Assembly: GCA_900095095.1 (NCBI GenBank)
Contig: FMBT01000335.1
Span: 62,001 to 126,000, forward strand
DNA length: 64,000 bases
Direction: 5' to 3'
DNA from: Fragilariopsis cylindrus CCMP1102
Lineage: Eukaryota; Bacillariophyta; Bacillariophyceae; Bacillariales; Bacillariaceae
Positions 33,855 through 46,177 of this stretch are shown in pieces (position 1 is the first letter of the stretch; each line of letters starts with the position of its first letter). Under the pieces are notes generated by a model that was not told the origin of the DNA, ran no database searches, and saw only the letters and a program-made list of their open reading frames with translations. The translations under genes and the position numbers were made by a program.

Positions 33855-34495
33855 TCTAAACTATGAATGATACCATGATACCATGCATGCAGTACTGTAC
33901 TGTACACGCTTTGAATAAAAATAGTAATAGAAACATAACCTAATGAATGTTTGCTCTTAATTCAATTGAGTAGCAGTTTGTTCATTTTTAAATTAGATTA
34001 AATCAATGTACAGTCTAGCACTTGTTCGCTTCAGTTGTACGTATACTGGGTACTGTATTGGTAGCAGAAGTATTGTTGTGGGGTGAGGTGAGGCGTATTA
34101 TTGTACTCAATTATTATTTCACTTTCTAAATTTGTAATAGTTAGTAGCTACTACTATACTGTGGTATTAACTATGAAAGGCATGTTGAAGGTAAGGCATG
34201 TTAAAAGTCTTATGGTATAGTAGAAAAACGGGTTGACAAATTTGATGGGACTATAACATGGGATAGGGGGGTGAATGTAAATACCTATTTTTTCATATGT
34301 ATATAATTGAAGTAATGATATGGTCTATAAATGTATTACTTATTCTACAAAAAAAACTGTCTATATTATTTATACGTGGTATATTATTTACAGTGGTAAT
34401 GAGTCAGGAAAGAGATGCACGTACGTGTGGTAGGAGAGTGAGGAAATAATTTACAGTAGTACAGTACGTACGTTTACGCTGAATAGTGCAGTAGT
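33855..34495. other. Intergenic region between convergent genes
   Basis: These 641 AT-rich bp hold the two 3' ends. There are short tacgtac and tactgtac palindromic words but no gene or ordered repeat. Confidence 0.4.
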
Positions 34496-35008
34496 TTAAA
34501 GAATGAAATCAATCAGAAAGTCCACAAACCGATCAATGTATTGTTTCTTGTTTTGGGGTAACAGTCGACTAAGGAATGATACCTTGGATCGGAGTAATTG
34601 AATATTAATTTGATTCAAATCATCGTGAAATTTATCATAGATCCCGTTATAAACCGCATTATAATTCTGATTCATAGTTGCTGCTGTGAACTTGGTGGTC
34701 GCTGTAGTACGTGATGCTGATGATGGTGGCATCGTTACCGAAGACAACATCGACTGTTGTTGTTGTTGTTGCTTCTGCATCTGCATCATCTGTAGATGCT
34801 GATTCTGCAAATCTTCAACCATCTTTTCATCGAACAGATCATTCCAACATGGTGATGGTTGTTGAATTGGTTTTCTTGTTCGTGTTCTTGTTCGTGTTGG
34901 TTGGTTCACCTTTGCAGAAAACGCATCCACAGACGAACTGCTTACAACCATCATCAGTAACACCATGCTCATCGCCATCACTTTATCGAACTTCATTGTA
35001 GACATCAT
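34496..35008 (-). CDS. Small predicted plastid-targeted protein, unknown function
   Basis: The protein is 170 aa. The N-terminus is a clear signal peptide (AMSMVLLMMVVSSSSVDA) followed directly by FSAKVN, a typical diatom Phe+1 plastid cleavage motif, then an Arg/Thr-rich transit-like stretch. The mature part has a Gln-rich segment and a helical C-terminus with YNAVYNGIYDKFHDDL and SRLLPQNKKQYIDRFVDFLID. No known domain is recognised. Localisation is inferred from the presequence. Confidence 0.65.
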   Translation of the reverse strand: MMSTMKFDKVMAMSMVLLMMVVSSSSVDAFSAKVNQPTRTRTRTRKPIQQPSPCWNDLFDEKMVEDLQNQHLQMMQMQKQQQQQQSMLSSVTMPPSSASRTTATTKFTAATMNQNYNAVYNGIYDKFHDDLNQINIQLLRSKVSFLSRLLPQNKKQYIDRFVDFLIDFIL

Positions 35009-36159
35009 GTTGAATAATATTTTATGCTATACTTTTCTGTTGTAATTGAATTTGAATCGTATTCGTTTTAAATTTGTGTGGTTTGTGTCTTTTCCTTCTC
35101 CATTAATAATAATACAAGTAATGTACCGTTGCTTTTATAGGAAGTTTTTATGCAATGGGTGTTCCTCCTTCGCTCTCCAAAGACATCAGTTGAGCGATCG
35201 TCAAATTACATAGTGAGAATGACAGATTATTCTTCCATCGGTTTACAATTATGATGGAGAAAGTGTGAAGAACAATTATATTTAAACCGAGTTCAATTGA
35301 ATCACACTTTTATTGCACGTCAGACACACTCTTTTTAAAATAAGCTCCAATGACAAATTGATCCTAGCTTGCATTAAGTCACGTGTATTTCGACATGTTA
35401 TTTGTGTACGCAAAGAACAGAATAATTTAACTTTTACTGTTCGCTTTTTTACGTGACTTGTTGTAGGACACCGCTTTTTTACGTGATTTCCTGTAGGACA
35501 CGCGTTTGACATAAATAAAAGTACGACTAAGTGCGAGCAGCGCAACTACTACTGAAGGCGATCGTGACACGCACTCAGTAAATAGGGCGATGTGTATGAC
35601 AAAATTGGTGCGAACCCACAAAAAAATAGAAGGTCCGTCATACTAACTTTTAAGGTTAGTAGCATGTTAATTTGCATTTCAAATCAAATCGACAACCAAG
35701 AAGGCGAAGAAGAACAAATAAAAGCAATGCGGAATATAACAAAACTTTAACCCTATCCTTAATGACGCTCCCATTTTTTGGTCATTTTTTATGTTATCGC
35801 GCGCATGATAAATAAAGAACAAAGAACTTGTTAAGCTTAACGGAATCATGTTGGTGACCGACGCAACTGACGCATACAAAAAAATGAAAAATGTCATTGT
35901 TGCTTCATCGCTCACATGCTGATTTAAAACAGAAAGTCACGCACACAATATTTTATAAATAAAAGACCCCAACACAACACAATATTCAATACCACAAACG
36001 CTGACATTGTGAACTTCAGCCACCTTATACAGTACTATTGAATAGATTTTAACACCAGCCAATCATCACATTCCTGAAACAAATACATCTACCATCAAGT
36101 CTCCTATTCTAGCTTGATTGGAACCACACACAAATTTGTAAGCATATATGTTTACCTTA
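35009..36159. other. Gene-free stretch left of the copia element
   Basis: No convincing gene lies in these 1.15 kb. It contains a 30-bp tandem duplication (35443-35502). Short minus ORFs at 35282-35621 partly consist of that repeat. The stretch ends at the target site of the copia element. Confidence 0.5.
35443..35502. repeat. 30-bp tandem duplication
   Basis: Copies at 35443-35472 and 35473-35502 share gcttttttacgtga and tgtaggacac with a few changes between. Confidence 0.85.
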
Positions 36160-36164
36160 CAAAC
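36160..36164. repeat. Target-site duplication CAAAC, left copy
   Basis: The five bases directly left of the left LTR equal the five directly right of the right LTR (43901-43905). Confidence 0.85.
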
Positions 36165-36529
36165 TGTGAAATACAATAGACACCCTCTGCGATCTGAGGT
36201 ACTTGTGATTGCTATGGCTATGTAATGCTTGAAGAGACTGTATGTTTGCTAGTTAACTTAGTTATTTATATATTTCCCTATTGCATAGATAATTAATAAA
36301 TAATGAGTAGTGACATGACAGTGGAGGTGCAGTGTACAGAGGTGCAATGATATTCATTTGCACAATGTAAACACAACATATCGCCTCTCGTCAATTGTCA
36401 GCCACACAACTAGATAACTTCACATGTTTTATTATTGTGAGGAAGCGACGTGCACAGATGTCATAATGCATATGATCCGCGACTACCACAAAAACCTCAC
36501 GGGACTCCAAATAAATTGAATCCGCGACA
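36165..36529 (-). repeat. Left (3') LTR of copia element
   Basis: It runs 365 bp from TGTGAAATACAATAG to GAATCCGCGACA. The near-identical partner is at 43535. Relative to it there is one missing T at the edge (TGTGAA versus TGTTGA) and one G/A change near the other edge. Confidence 0.93.
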
Positions 36530-36596
36530 CACTCCTATATTTGATATATAGAACAGTATGTTTAATGTATCGAATATACATACCTTTAAATGATAT

Positions 36597-39500
36597 TCAA
36601 TTAGGTGGAGACCCACCCTTCTTGGCATCCGAATATGCCTTGTGATATTTGGCAATGGATTCCTCTGTATGTCCCATAATAGAATTCCTGTGAGTCCTAA
36701 ATAGGCAACCCTGTAGGCGCTTGGTCAAATAGTCGGATACCATTTCCTTAGTTGGATGATATATAACACTCATACTTCCATCCTTGATCTTACTTGTTAC
36801 ATAGAAATATCGAATGTTGATGTGCCTAGTCCTTTTGGTACTAGATTGTTTACCATTTCTTGCTAACAGAATTGTACTTGTATTGTCTTGTTGTATCACA
36901 ATTTCAGATCCAATCTTCTTCAAAATTGAATCGTTGTTAATTGATTTGAGCTGTTCTCCTACAAATAACTGCACCCATTCAACAAAGTTCATTGCATCAT
37001 CGACCCCAACTAATTCTGCTTCCGTAGAGCTCTTGGTGTTGATCTTTTGCTTGATTGACATTGCCAATAGGGCGCCTTGTCCCAGTGTTAATACTACAGC
37101 ACCGGTATGGCTTCTCATATCCTTGTGTATTGCAAACGATGCATCCACTGACCATAGTAGTTTTCCAGTACCATCTCATCCCAACACGAGTGGAATGGAT
37201 ATAGTTAGTCGTAAATATTTGATCACCCTGGTTAATTTCCGGTAATCTGACTGTGTTGGAGCTTTCACTCGAGTACATAGATATGCTACAGCTACTTGTA
37301 GATCTGGTCTTGCTCTCTTTGAAGCAAACAGTAGCCTAGCTGTTGTTCGATGGAAGAAATCTGCTTCTTTTTCATTAAGCAGTGGTGAATCTTCATCAGC
37401 ATCAAACAAGTTGCTACTTGCTGGTGTAGGTGATGTTCCCCTCATATCATTAGGCATTTCCTCCAGGATATCCTCCAAGTAGTCGTACATGGTGAAGATT
37501 ACCTTCCCCTTTTCACTGTAATCAATAGTGATACCAAGATAGTCATGGACCAATCCGGTGCTAGCAGCAAGTTGCTTTCTTGTTGTGCCAAATTGCTTGT
37601 TGAGGTCGGTTAGTACCGCGTCCACAACAGATTGTTTGACGTGTGATATCTTTAAGTCATCCACATGGAATTGGATTGTAACTTGGTTGCCATCAACCAT
37701 CTTATTGAACGTGCATCCATCATAGCAATTTGGTTCATATCCCCATTCCACTAATTGCTTACTAAGCTTGTCGTAGAATAATTTAGCACCAAGTAGTGTA
37801 CCATACACTGCTTTAGTCAGCTTGGCATAGAGATGTTTCTTTCCATTCTTGCCAGGTACGAGATTCTTCTTGTACTCAGGGTTTATTTTGCATATCATAT
37901 CGACCATTACTCCATCGAATTTGAGCCAGCAGTCATGGTCTGCTGGCCAGTCAGCTTGTAGGAATGCTCCAGGGATGTCGCATGTCGCAACCTTCCTGCC
38001 TTCTATTGCATCCATTAAACATGAAGTCATTAGTGCGTATATTGAGACTGTTGGGGAACTAGACTCTTCCTTAGTGATATATTCTCTTTGTGGCCGGCCA
38101 TCGGCACAGCCTCTGGCCTTGACCTTTCCACAGCGCTTTCTTTTTAAGAACATGAGGTAGTTGAGAGCCTCATAACGTATGTGTTGATTGACTTCAGATG
38201 GATTAAGCATTTTTACTGCATTCATTCCTAAAAGATTATCATCAAGTTCTTTCACCGTTGCTTCATACCCAAGATCCTTGAATTCCTTCAGGCCTCTGTT
38301 AAAACCATATTGTGGCGTAGATTTGGATGCTTCGATGTTGTTGTAAGAGGCAATGGTGTTGAGAACATAAGCTTGTGATGATTGGGCAAAGGCCCAATAT
38401 GAACCAAGGTCCGATACAAGCTCGGGCGGGACGGATGGTTCGTCTACTGCAGTATCCATGACTTTGTCAGGTGCTACAGTATTATCTTGTATAAGGTCAT
38501 CATCGAGATCTTCTTCTATCAAGTGTGTATCGTCATTGATGATGGGATACTTCTTCTTCTTATCGCTGCCACACTCCTGCTTTGCAGCTGGTGTAGTGGT
38601 AGTAAGAGCCACTGTTGGATTGTTGGCTGATCGGGTTCGGTTGTCAAAGATGACAGGTTCTACACCCTGATTGTGTTGCTGTATTGGGTTCTGAAAGAAG
38701 TCTATCTGCGAGTCCGGGTCATCCGAACCAAACCCTTTTGAGTCAGGGTCTGCATCATTATCTGGATTATCTTTAAGTTCCAGTTTCCTTTCTTTGTCAA
38801 GTTCATCTTGATATTCTTCATCCATTTTAAAGTCAGCATCAGACGCATTGCTGTCATCATCGTTATTATCATTGGCAGCGAAGTCATCAAGTGTGATCTT
38901 GCCATTCATGTCAGAGAATTCTAAGCCTTCTGGTTGTCCTTCCTCACTGCCAATGTGATTGACAGCTGTAATGGTGGCCTCACTTGTAGGTATTATTACA
39001 ACCCTGTTGACGGATACGACTTGTTTGGTGTTTAGTTTGAACACGCTGTGTCCACTGCCATTGTCAGCCCTACCGATGTACAAAGCATCGATTGACCTCT
39101 CTTGATCAGTACTGTTCGTACCACCTGTGAGACCTTGGACGTATTGCCCTATTTTGATAGTAGGACATCTGAATTTCTTACCACTAACGATTTCTCTTGG
39201 TGATAGGATGGCATGTATTCCATTGCTCTTAGGTAGAGAGTTAATCAATTGAGCAACTTGGTGTACCATTTCAATGGTGAACCTCATTGGAAGTTTCTTG
39301 TAAGGCATCATTAGCCTAACGGCTCGGATCCTCTCCTTGAGGAATCTTATTTGCCTTTCAATAGTCTCCACATGCCTGTCAGCATCACATGTTGATAATG
39401 TTATATTGTATGGATCTCCTTCAAGCTCGTGCTTGATGGATTTGAATGCTCCGTCAGCTTCAATCGTTACGACCTTAAATACACTCCTACTTTTGTAGGA

Positions 39501-40955
39501 CTGTACTATTTTTAGAATGCACGCCAGTATGGCTTCACAATTATTCTTTCTTACACAGTACGTTTGTAGCAGTCCAATGTGTTTGGAGTGTGCTATTAGG
39601 AACTTGACTCCATTCACATGCATAAGATCGATTGATATGTGGACATCAGTGTATTCTTTCAGTATGAATGATGGGAGTTCCGAAGTATCGTTCTCCGGCA
39701 TCTTGCTTGGCCGTTTGACAGTCTTTCCTTTCAGGGATGGGACGTCTGGACCATAGATCTTCTTTGCAATACGAATGTCCCTTCTGGTGAATCTGTTGTA
39801 GCCTATGATGTTGTGTTCCACTGCATTGGCCAGGTCAATGTCGCTAGGACATGCCAGTACTTGTTGTAGTTCTCTAACCTTGGCAGCTCTTCTGCAGTCA
39901 ATTGCCGAGAACTGTGCGCTCTCGCCTTTGACAGTTTGATGTGCCATTACAACATGATCGTTGCTATCCGTACCGATGTCAATACAGTACATGCCATTGG
40001 ATGTCTTAGCGAACCGTATGTACGATCCGTCATCGTTGAATACATATATAGCATTGTCAATCGCACTGTCCATAACTACCCTTTTAGTTTCGGTAAGCAT
40101 GGCCAGTGATAGAAGGTTAGCTACTCCATTTGGATAGTAGTAATAGCCATCACGAGGAAGAGGCAGTGTGTTGAGGTCATCACAAAGACGTCCTATGTCA
40201 TTAACATGGAATTTCGAATTGGTGGTTCGAACAGCGATGGATTTGCTGTCATCAGAAAGTATGTCAGCTAGTAGGAAGGCATCCTTAAATATGTGAATAC
40301 TAGATCCACTATCAAGAGCAATGGTGGTCCGTGGGCCAACATGCTTACCCCCACTCCTTGCTTCCGGTGGTTGAACTGTCCCGGACATTTCAAGTGTCGG
40401 AGGCAAATTAGAAACAAAGATAGGATCAGTAGTAACAGATACGACTTGGTGGTTGAGTACATAAGCACTATTCCAAATCATGCCACCAGTCCAGTAGGGA
40501 GAGATGGCGTCATACCATGTGACATCTAGATAGGATGGATCATCTATAGGATAGAATGATTGTGGTATAGTTGGAGCGGGCAAAGCATTACGGGTTTTAT
40601 ATCGTATTGGTTTCCTTTGGTACCAGGTCTGGGTCCGAGGATTGGATCGGACCTGGGTTTGAGTGGGCCAGTAATCGGCCCATGGTTGCGTTATTATAGA
40701 ACGCTTGGTTGCAAGTCGCTTTCTAGCATGGTACATACCAGAGTGCCTCCCTGAGGAACTCTTGTTGTTGCTGGAATTATGTCTTCTACATATGCCTGAA
40801 GGGCGTATGGCCATCGATGGATTAGTGTTTATTCGAACACTAGACATCAAACGTTCAAATCGTTGAATGCAATTGAAAATTGGATCAATATAGTTGAAAT
40901 GACGGAAAACACAAGACTCAATTTGAACTATGGCAGTACGACTGTCAAGATAGAG
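36597..40955 (-). pseudogene. pol: copia pol: protease, integrase, reverse transcriptase, RNase H (interrupted by a stop)
   Basis: The frame is open on the minus strand from 40955; the first ATG is at 40847. In order: aspartic protease TIALDSGSSIHIF; integrase core with VHISIDLMHV, VTIEADGAF and RHVETIERQIRFLKER (D, D, E); reverse transcriptase with KARGCADGRPQRE, TCDIPGAFLQAD and FHVDDLKI (usually YVDDM/L). A TGA at 37176-37178 follows LVLG, where copia proteins normally have Trp. The same frame then continues through DASFAIHKD, KQKINTKSSTEAELVGVDDA and the RNase H end to the stop at 36597. One base change explains the break. Confidence 0.9.
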
Positions 40956-41145
40956 TTAGCGATTGCTTGGAGTAGCTTGTAGGCAATTCCAAACATTGGA
41001 ATGAATATGTTGTTGAAACACATTGCTGAAACGACAGTAGGTAGGCATCCTTGGTTGTATAGAAGCCAAGTTAAGCAAATCAATCCATAGATGGGTTTGA
41101 TCCATCCAGTGTCGTACGGTTCATATGGCATTCGATCTTCCGTTG

Positions 41146-43511
41146 TTAAGACCGGCCTTGACGAAAATCCTGAGTGTAACCTGCAATGTAACCTTGGTTC
41201 ACTTCTATACCCAGAATATGCTTAAATCCATTGATTGTCATCTTGTGGAAGGAAGGCTTGTTGTATTGTTGGAATACATCATTGATTGTGTTATTTCTAA
41301 TCACATTTTCAAGTTGTTCACGAGAATTGATGTGACACTCTGTCATCTTTCGAGTTACCTTGTTGATCCAACGTGTAGGCTTGCGCCTTTGTTGGTATGA
41401 TGCCACTGCAACAATAGTATGATGCAGTAGAACATGAGCTGCAGGGTAATGGATTGGTGCATCATCTCTGCCGATTTCACCACACATAACCTCATACCGG
41501 GCACGGTTGTGTCCGATGTGTTCTTTGTGTCTGTATGTCTCCTCTTTGAGGAGACGCACGGTGTTGGTATGGAGTGGTGCTTGACACACTGCAATCATCC
41601 TCATTCGGATATCAGTTGAGGCTTCAGTGACATCACAATCTTCAAAGATATCTGTCAAGTCATCGACGTCACAGATTCCTGCAATCTGTAACTTCAAACG
41701 AAGGACATCTGAGTAGTCCACAATAGCTTCTGGTGTTGTACCTCCATATTCATGACTGATGAGACCTGGGTTGTCTACTTCATAGTGTCTGATTCGGACG
41801 TGGTCGCCTGGATTGTTCACTCGTTGAGCTGTTAGATAGACCACAGTTTCAAAGTCATGTTTGTGGTTAATCACATAAGGAGATTTTCTAATAGTAGACG
41901 GGTTCCGAATATTATTAGACTCTTCAGATGAAGATTCTTCATCAGAGTTACCATTAGCATTGGCTGCTTGATCAACCACATGTGCAAAGCACAATAGGTC
42001 TGGCTCGTTGTCGTCATAGGCCTCATCAGCGTCTTGCAGGCCTGCAAAGCTAGCACCGATGAACATTTCTTCGTCAGCTTCAGCAGTTGCTTCACTGATA
42101 ATGGAAGCCATAACTGTTGCGTTGAGATTAGCTTGATTAGTGTCCGTACACTCCTCAGTTTCTATTACAACATCATCGGTGGGCTCGATGATTGGCTCTT
42201 CATGGGTGGGAGCATCATTTGGAATGATATCTTCCACTTCATTGTCAATAACAGGGTCGATAGTTTCGTGATAGGACACGATAGCTGTCTCAGCCTCTGT
42301 TTGATTGGTATTGTTATTATCAGCTGGTGTCATTTTGAATGTTTCCAGTAAAGATAATGCTTCGCTCACAGTATTAGGATAACATGAGCTGTTGTTGACA
42401 GAATATGTTTTCACTAGTTCTGCACGGGCTTTGCTGTTAAGCGAATTCTTGATGATCAATCTGGCAACTGTTCTATCTTTGACAATATCATCGATGGGAG
42501 CTTGTTTCTCTTCAGTAAGGAGGTGGTATTCTTTGAATGTACATGGAGTATGATATCTCGATAATACTTTATCATAGATGGTTTGACCCACTATAAATTT
42601 ACCACAAGTGAATACAGCCGATTCGTATCGGTCCATAACTTCTTCTGCATAGTCTGCATCAGAAACATTCTTCACTTGTTTATAACTGAATGCTGAATGT
42701 AGAGAGTGTAGGTTCTTGAATTCTTGATCAACCTTCACATTGCTTTGGTTCTGCGCACAAACAGATCTAAGGATGAGCAGAAATGCTATTAAATCCTTTT
42801 TCTTTTCTGCATCAGCCATACGTTTGTCCATACGACAGTATGTTAGCACATTGCTGTCAATGTTTCCAATGGCAATGCGATAATAACCTTCCACAATTCT
42901 ACTGTATTGATTCCAGTTCGACGACTGGATTTTTAACAGCGTGTGGTATTCAGCGTCCATTTGCTCCTTAAGAGCAGGATTGAAGCATACTAGTGTGTTA
43001 CCACCAGTTTCTGCACCATCTTCATCCAGGATTGGAGTCAGATTGGAATGTATTTCCGGACTTTCCTTTGGCGTAATGAAATCGGTCCTCAATTTAGCTT
43101 CTAGATCCAGAATAGCTGAATCAAGCCCATAGGCTGCTGCCTCGGCAGCAGTACCAGCTAGGCTCTTCTGAAACACACGAAACTGACCGGCCTTGTTACC
43201 ATTACATTGGCAATTACAATGCCTTTCATGGAGCTGTTGCCGGATGCCAAACCTTTGAAGGAAGATTTCGGTGTAGCCGTTTGTTTCTTCTTAGCAGAAG
43301 CATTGTTGTTGTTACCCTTCTTCTGTTGTTGTTTCTTCTTTGATCCAGCTGCCTTCCCTGATGTGGTATCAGTCGTTGCGGCTGTTGCTTTGTTGTCGGC
43401 AGTACCACTTGGAGGAGTACTGGATTCGTTATTTTGAGTCATCGTTAGAGTTGATATCTGGTATATTTGACTGTATCGATGGTTGTTATTGATTCGATTC
43501 AATCGGATCAA
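41146..43511 (-). pseudogene. gag: copia gag-like region with frame break
   Basis: A first ORF (43511 to 43158) carries a Lys/Gln/Asn-rich basic segment and then SSFKGLASGNSSMKGIVIA. The continuation lies in another frame from about 43215 onward: GNKAGQFRVFQKSLAGTA and then 670 codons to the stop at 41146. The junction near 43200 looks like a small indel. The long part is acidic in the middle (EDIIPNDAPTHEEPIIE) and has no classical CCHC knuckle. A third short frame (41131 to 40928), hydrophobic toward its end, bridges gag and pol. A programmed frameshift cannot be excluded for the gag-pol junction. Confidence 0.8.
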
Positions 43512-43534
43512 TGGCTTTGATTATTTATTAATTA

Positions 43535-43900
43535 TGTTGAAATACAATAGACACCCTCTGCGATCTGAGGTACTTGTGATTGCTATGGCTATGTAATGCT
43601 TGAAGAGACTGTATGTTTGCTAGTTAACTTAGTTATTTATATATTTCCCTATTGCATAGATAATTAATAAATAATGAGTAGTGACATGACAGTGGAGGTG
43701 CAGTGTACAGAGGTGCAATGATATTCATTTGCACAATGTAAACACAACATATCGCCTCTCGTCAATTGTCAGCCACACAACTAGATAACTTCACATGTTT
43801 TATTATTGTGAGGAAGCGACGTGCACAGATGTCATAATGCATATGATCCGCGACTACCACAAAAACCTCACGGGACTCCAAATAAATTGAATCCGCAACA
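43535..43900 (-). repeat. Right (5') LTR of copia element
   Basis: It runs 366 bp from TGTTGAAATACAATAG to GAATCCGCAACA, with TGTTG/CAACA ends typical of copia LTRs. It matches the left LTR except at the two edge positions. Confidence 0.93.
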
Positions 43901-43944
43901 CAAACAACCATTGTTTGTATATAATTACCTTGGTATTGTGATGT

Positions 43945-44145
43945 GTTACCCAGACATTTCTGTATATCTAAGTAGCAGAAACAGACAAATAAGTGATACC
44001 CAGATATTTCGTGCATCCATGGTACCCAGATATTCATGTATTCATGGTACCCATTTATTGTATGCATTCTTGGTACCCATATTATATATCAATTCATGAT
44101 ACCCAAATACTGATCAAATTATTGGTACCCATACACGTTATGTAT
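43945..44145. repeat. Imperfect tandem repeats of a ~27-30-bp ggtaccca unit
   Basis: The words tacccagatatt, ggtacccatttatt, ggtacccatattat, atacccaaatact and ggtacccatacac recur every 27-30 bp, with ttcatg between. The array starts about 40 bp right of the copia target duplication. Confidence 0.75.
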
Positions 44146-44246
44146 GTTGACGGTCAGATAGTCTATGTTAGACTGTAACCCAACTACTTCTCACTTTATT
44201 TGTTACCATTTCACTCTTTTTTACCAGCATCTACCTTATCAACAGC

Positions 44247-44510
44247 ATGAGTTTTCCTTCCACCCCGGAGTTAACTCAGATTAGTCAAGCTAATATGGCC
44301 AACAGTAAAGAAACAAGAGATAGAAGAATTGTTGATGCAGCTAGACAAGGGTTGAAAGCGGTTGAGAATAATGATGAGTTGTACGAATGGTACATAATGG
44401 AAATAAAGCAACTTGCATCAAGGGCAGCTGAAAAAGTTGCTTTTTTGGAAAATCAAGATGGAAATAGATCAGGACTTCATTTTGGAGAAAGTGGTGAAGC
44501 AAATAAATAA
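44247..44510 (+). CDS. Small helical hypothetical protein
   Basis: The ORF is 87 aa with balanced composition. Residues about 25-70 (RIVDAARQGLKAVENNDEL, IKQLASRAAEKVAFLEN) should form amphipathic helices. The ATG follows a pyrimidine-rich leader. No family is recognised. It could be a real small gene beside the tandem array, or a fragment of an older one. Confidence 0.4.
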   Translation: MSFPSTPELTQISQANMANSKETRDRRIVDAARQGLKAVENNDELYEWYIMEIKQLASRAAEKVAFLENQDGNRSGLHFGESGEANK

Positions 44511-45304
44511 ATAGAAAAGAGAAAAAGAAATAGTTTTGGCTAAATAACAACATATTTAGTAATGTCATATATTTCCTAGTAGTTTTTAATCATAATTTTA
44601 CATGGACTGCATATACTGGAAAAACTGCCTGGTAAATATGCTAGCAGAAATGCACACATGGGATGGGGTGGTAATGGTGTGGGAAGGGTTGGGAAAAAAT
44701 GGATTTGGTTTGGATTATAGAGTGTATATAATCTAATACGATAAACATATATATATTATATAACTAATAATTATAAACACAATTCAACTACTCCTTGATA
44801 CTATTGATGGCCATAACTCTTTAATTTTCTCTTTAGTTTTCTCTCTTCTTCTGTTCAGTTTTAATCCAATAGTCGTCGGCTCTTCAAAGTCATAACATGT
44901 TGAATACTGCTAAATGCCCTCTCCTATGTCATCTTTATGGATGTTATTTTGGCTTGGATTTTTGGCGAGATAAAAACTATTTCAGCCCTAATGAATGAGT
45001 CCCATGAAATATGAGTCACGCTGAAAAAAATAGTCAAGAGGCAAATTGTCAAGCTTTGCCAACGAGTCAAGCTGACGTTTGCGCGGTGTCAATCATGACG
45101 ATTGACACTTTCACCGAAACTTCGCTCATAAGTAAATGTACAGGTACCGGTACATATACGTCTTGTTGCCGTCTATGAATTAGCATACGGTAGCCATTGC
45201 TTGCCTTTTAACAGTTAGTTCTCGAAAAAAGAAGAGAAGAAACAACAAACAATTCAAACGAACGAACAATCCAAGTACTGTAGATAACAATAAGTAATAA
45301 TAAT
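44511..45304. other. Intergenic region
   Basis: These 794 bp lie between the small ORF and the LCIB-like gene. A purine-rich stretch with gggatggggtgg lies near 44660-44710. No gene or ordered repeat is seen. Confidence 0.4.
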
Positions 45305-46177
45305 ATGACAGCTGTAGATATTGATTCGTTGCGGTTGAACCGCCGTACTTCTTCGACACTGCTGCCGATCGATGCTGCGGAAATAGCGGCAGGTGAAAAA
45401 ATTCGTGATTTTATGTTGAAACATTTCGAACATGCTATTGTCTCATTAGATACTCTGAATAAGGTCGCCGCTGTCATCGAACCGAGAGGATTTACCGCGG
45501 ACAACACCTTGTATGCACAATCCGTATGTCCGGATGAAATTAATCATGAGATTTCTAACATTACAGAACTCTTAACGGAATACCTGGGTAATGTCTTCCA
45601 TTTGAGTGGCTTGGCGGGTATACCATTTACAGGAAAGACAGGATTTGGAGCATTTTCTCATCACGTACCGGAAGAAGGTCATCTCTTCGTGATGATGGCA
45701 CCCCATGTTGGAATTACACCGGATCTGAAAGTAGGTTCCTATGATCGAATAGGACAGGAGGGTACCGGATCGGCGTGCGGTGCCGCAGCTGGTGCGTACG
45801 ATTTTTGCTGTAAAAGAGGGAATCAACCGATACCGAATGTTGCGGATTCACCCGATGATTTTCAAATGTGTTACATTATTAATAAAATCAATGATGTCTT
45901 TGAAGAGAAAATTTCGGTCTATCCCACGGAAAACGAACGTCAAGTAGCTCTGGTGAAAGAAATGTACAAGATTGGGAAAATAATGCTAGACAATATCCTG
46001 ACCACCAAAGGATGGGGTGGTTCCTTGTCCAAATTATCGATCTTGACGGGGATTCAAATCAATGTCGCCAATCCACACAGTGATTACTTTTTACCACTAT
46101 CCTTCGAAATCAAATCCAAGGATGGAACGACGGAGGACGTCTTCGAGGAAGCCTTCGGACACCGAGCAGATAATTAA
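45305..46177 (+). CDS. LCIB-like theta-type carbonic anhydrase
   Basis: The protein is 290 aa, intronless, and of the length of single-domain LCIB proteins. Conserved blocks are DTLNKVAAVIEPRGF, SVCPDEIN (Cys75), HLSGLAGIPFTGKTGFGAF, SHHVPEEGHLFVMMAPHVG (His134), YDRIGQEG and GSACGAAAGA (Cys158). The Cys-His-Cys set is the expected zinc site, and Asp77 and Arg148 are likely catalytic partners by family analogy. LCIB/theta enzymes interconvert CO2 and bicarbonate in the algal carbon-concentrating mechanism. No signal or transit peptide is visible, so a cytosolic form is likely, unlike the lumenal theta-CA of some diatoms. Confidence 0.85.
   Translation: MTAVDIDSLRLNRRTSSTLLPIDAAEIAAGEKIRDFMLKHFEHAIVSLDTLNKVAAVIEPRGFTADNTLYAQSVCPDEINHEISNITELLTEYLGNVFHLSGLAGIPFTGKTGFGAFSHHVPEEGHLFVMMAPHVGITPDLKVGSYDRIGQEGTGSACGAAAGAYDFCCKRGNQPIPNVADSPDDFQMCYIINKINDVFEEKISVYPTENERQVALVKEMYKIGKIMLDNILTTKGWGGSLSKLSILTGIQINVANPHSDYFLPLSFEIKSKDGTTEDVFEEAFGHRADN

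Larger units (their letters stand above)
36165..43900 (-). mobile_element. Ty1/copia LTR retrotransposon (diatom CoDi type), young but broken
   Basis: The unit is 7736 bp, flanked by the direct duplication CAAAC (36160-36164 and 43901-43905). LTRs at 36165-36529 and 43535-43900 differ at only two positions by my reading, so insertion is recent. On the minus strand the order is LTR, gag-like ORF, aspartic protease, integrase, reverse transcriptase, RNase H, LTR. Integrase before RT marks it as copia. Coding is interrupted three times: a frame change near 43200 in gag, frame breaks between gag and pol (41146-40955) and a stop between RT and RNase H at 37176-37178. I could not identify a clear primer-binding site next to 43534. 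Confidence 0.93.
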
